Assembly: GCA_022866015.1 (NCBI GenBank)
Contig: JALHTX010000278.1
Span: 1 to 5,515, forward strand
Length of the DNA: 5,515 nucleotides
Source: Thermoplasmatota archaeon
GTDB lineage: Archaea; Thermoplasmatota; E2; DHVEG-1
Reading direction: 5' to 3'
Below the pieces are notes generated by a model. It did no database searches. It was not told where the DNA came from and was given only the letters and a program-made list of their open reading frames with translations. Shown here one piece after another: positions 4,671-5,515 of this stretch (position 1 is its first letter; each line of letters opens with the position of its first letter). A program made the translations under genes and the position numbers.

Positions 4671-5515
4671 ATGAAAAAAATATTTGCACTAGCCGTAAGC
4701 ATAATACTGATGATATCAATACTTATACCTTTAGCATCATCCCGTATAATTTTATCAGATTACCCATCAACCGATTTAGGATTATATGGCTCTTCAAGCT
4801 CCCCTGTTTTAATAAGTACTGCAGAGGACGCAATCATTTTAGAAAAAACAATAAAGGATGGTGAAAACTGGGTAAATACATACTATGCAGATCCAGGTGA
4901 AATAATCCGTTTTAGAATAAAAGCAACATATCATGATGTGGATGGAGACCCAGATACAGGGGGATATATGCTTAATAACATTACAATAATAGATAGATTG
5001 CCTTCTAAACTTATATATCTTGGGAATTCAAATTACGATGAAAAAAGTATATCCCCTGATGAAAAATATATATTTTGGGAATTTAAAGATATAGTATTAT
5101 ATGATACTGAAAGTGTAATCGTTGAATTTGATTCTGTAGGATATAATCAAGGTACGTTTGTAAATAATGTAGATGTTACCGCTTTTGAACACTGTGATGG
5201 AGTATACCGTTGCAATACTACACATGCGACAGTAATTATATCTAATAGTAGTAATAGTAGTACTCATCTCACTAAAAATATAGATGTAGATGATGATAAC
5301 AATAATGAAACAGCAATAGATGTAAACGATGATTTATCAGATGGATACGAAGTTTATAAAGATCCAGATAATTCCTCGTATAGTATAAAATCAATTGATG
5401 GTGACTATGATGGCAAAATTGATCATTTTATAGATATAAATATTGGTGGGATCCCTGATAAATACTGGGATCCTGATTATGATATTCTAACTGATATACA
5501 GATAATTGATGTTGA
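4671..5515 (+). CDS. Secreted DUF11 surface protein, N-terminal part (3' end outside window)
   Basis: Open from ATG 4671 to the window edge: 281 full codons and no stop. MKKIFALAVSIILMISILIP is a clear signal peptide, cleaved probably near residue 24. Residues about 54-190 look like a DUF11 beta domain: EKTIKDG, then NNITIIDRLPSKLIYLGNSN (the family's typical xDxLPxxLxYxxxS), IFWEFKDIVLYDTESVIVEF, and NNVDVTAFE near the end. Cys175 and Cys181 could form a disulfide. A linker with NSSNSS follows (191-205). From about 206 an Asp/Asn/Gly-rich stretch begins (SIDGDYDGKIDHFIDINIGG, IPDKYWDPDYD), of the same kind as the Asp-rich module before the anchor of the 1879-3330 protein. An extracellular, structural or adhesive protein is likely; DUF11 has no enzymatic role. 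It has its own promoter. The C-terminus, and so any anchor, is not visible. Confidence 0.93.
   Translation, partial: MKKIFALAVSIILMISILIPLASSRIILSDYPSTDLGLYGSSSSPVLISTAEDAIILEKTIKDGENWVNTYYADPGEIIRFRIKATYHDVDGDPDTGGYMLNNITIIDRLPSKLIYLGNSNYDEKSISPDEKYIFWEFKDIVLYDTESVIVEFDSVGYNQGTFVNNVDVTAFEHCDGVYRCNTTHATVIISNSSNSSTHLTKNIDVDDDNNNETAIDVNDDLSDGYEVYKDPDNSSYSIKSIDGDYDGKIDHFIDINIGGIPDKYWDPDYDILTDIQIIDV

Noticed and set aside
4661..4864. Frame overlapping the start of the DUF11 gene
   Set aside because: The frame beginning at ATG 4671 has a signal peptide and a DUF11 pattern; this one has neither.

Overview
The window looks archaeal, most likely a low-GC euryarchaeon, possibly of the Thermoplasmatota; the phylum is a guess. 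The pointers are a KaiC-type C-terminus reading GVEEFLADGVIVFY, a RecA-fold protein without a P-loop, box A (TTTATATA-like) promoters with T-run terminators, and secreted PKD, cohesin, dockerin and DUF11 proteins, two of which end in a membrane helix plus a short Lys/Arg tail. No rRNA, tRNA, CRISPR array or transposase was seen.

Layout. 1-738 (+) is the 3' end of a large secreted protein: end of a PKD domain, a cohesin-like domain and a two-repeat dockerin. A hairpin and T10 tract (771-815) close it. 898-1509 (+) encodes a minimal membrane-anchored cohesin protein, followed directly by a 13-bp hairpin. After a very AT-rich spacer with a 12-mer direct repeat and several box A candidates, 1879-3330 (+) encodes a larger anchored protein: cohesin-like domain, PKD, a second PKD-related domain, an Asp-rich module and a membrane helix. 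The convergent gap 3331-3510 holds a short phosphoribosyltransferase-like remnant and facing T-run terminators. 3511-4158 (-) encodes a RecA/KaiC-like protein without a recognisable Walker A. Upstream of it on the same strand, 4233-4502 is the C-terminal third of a KaiC-type ATPase whose N-terminal part is missing. 4671 to the window end (+) starts a secreted DUF11 protein that runs off the edge.

How it fits together. The most interesting reading is a cell-surface cohesin-dockerin assembly. A dockerin-bearing protein is encoded just upstream of two membrane-anchored cohesin proteins, which could act as surface receptors for it and for other dockerin proteins of the cell. The domain calls rest on sequence patterns read by eye; the interaction is inferred. 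The 3.3-4.5 kb stretch separates this cluster from the next surface gene and appears to be a zone of gene decay: a KaiC fragment and a possible PRTase fragment, both richer in GC than the genes beside them.
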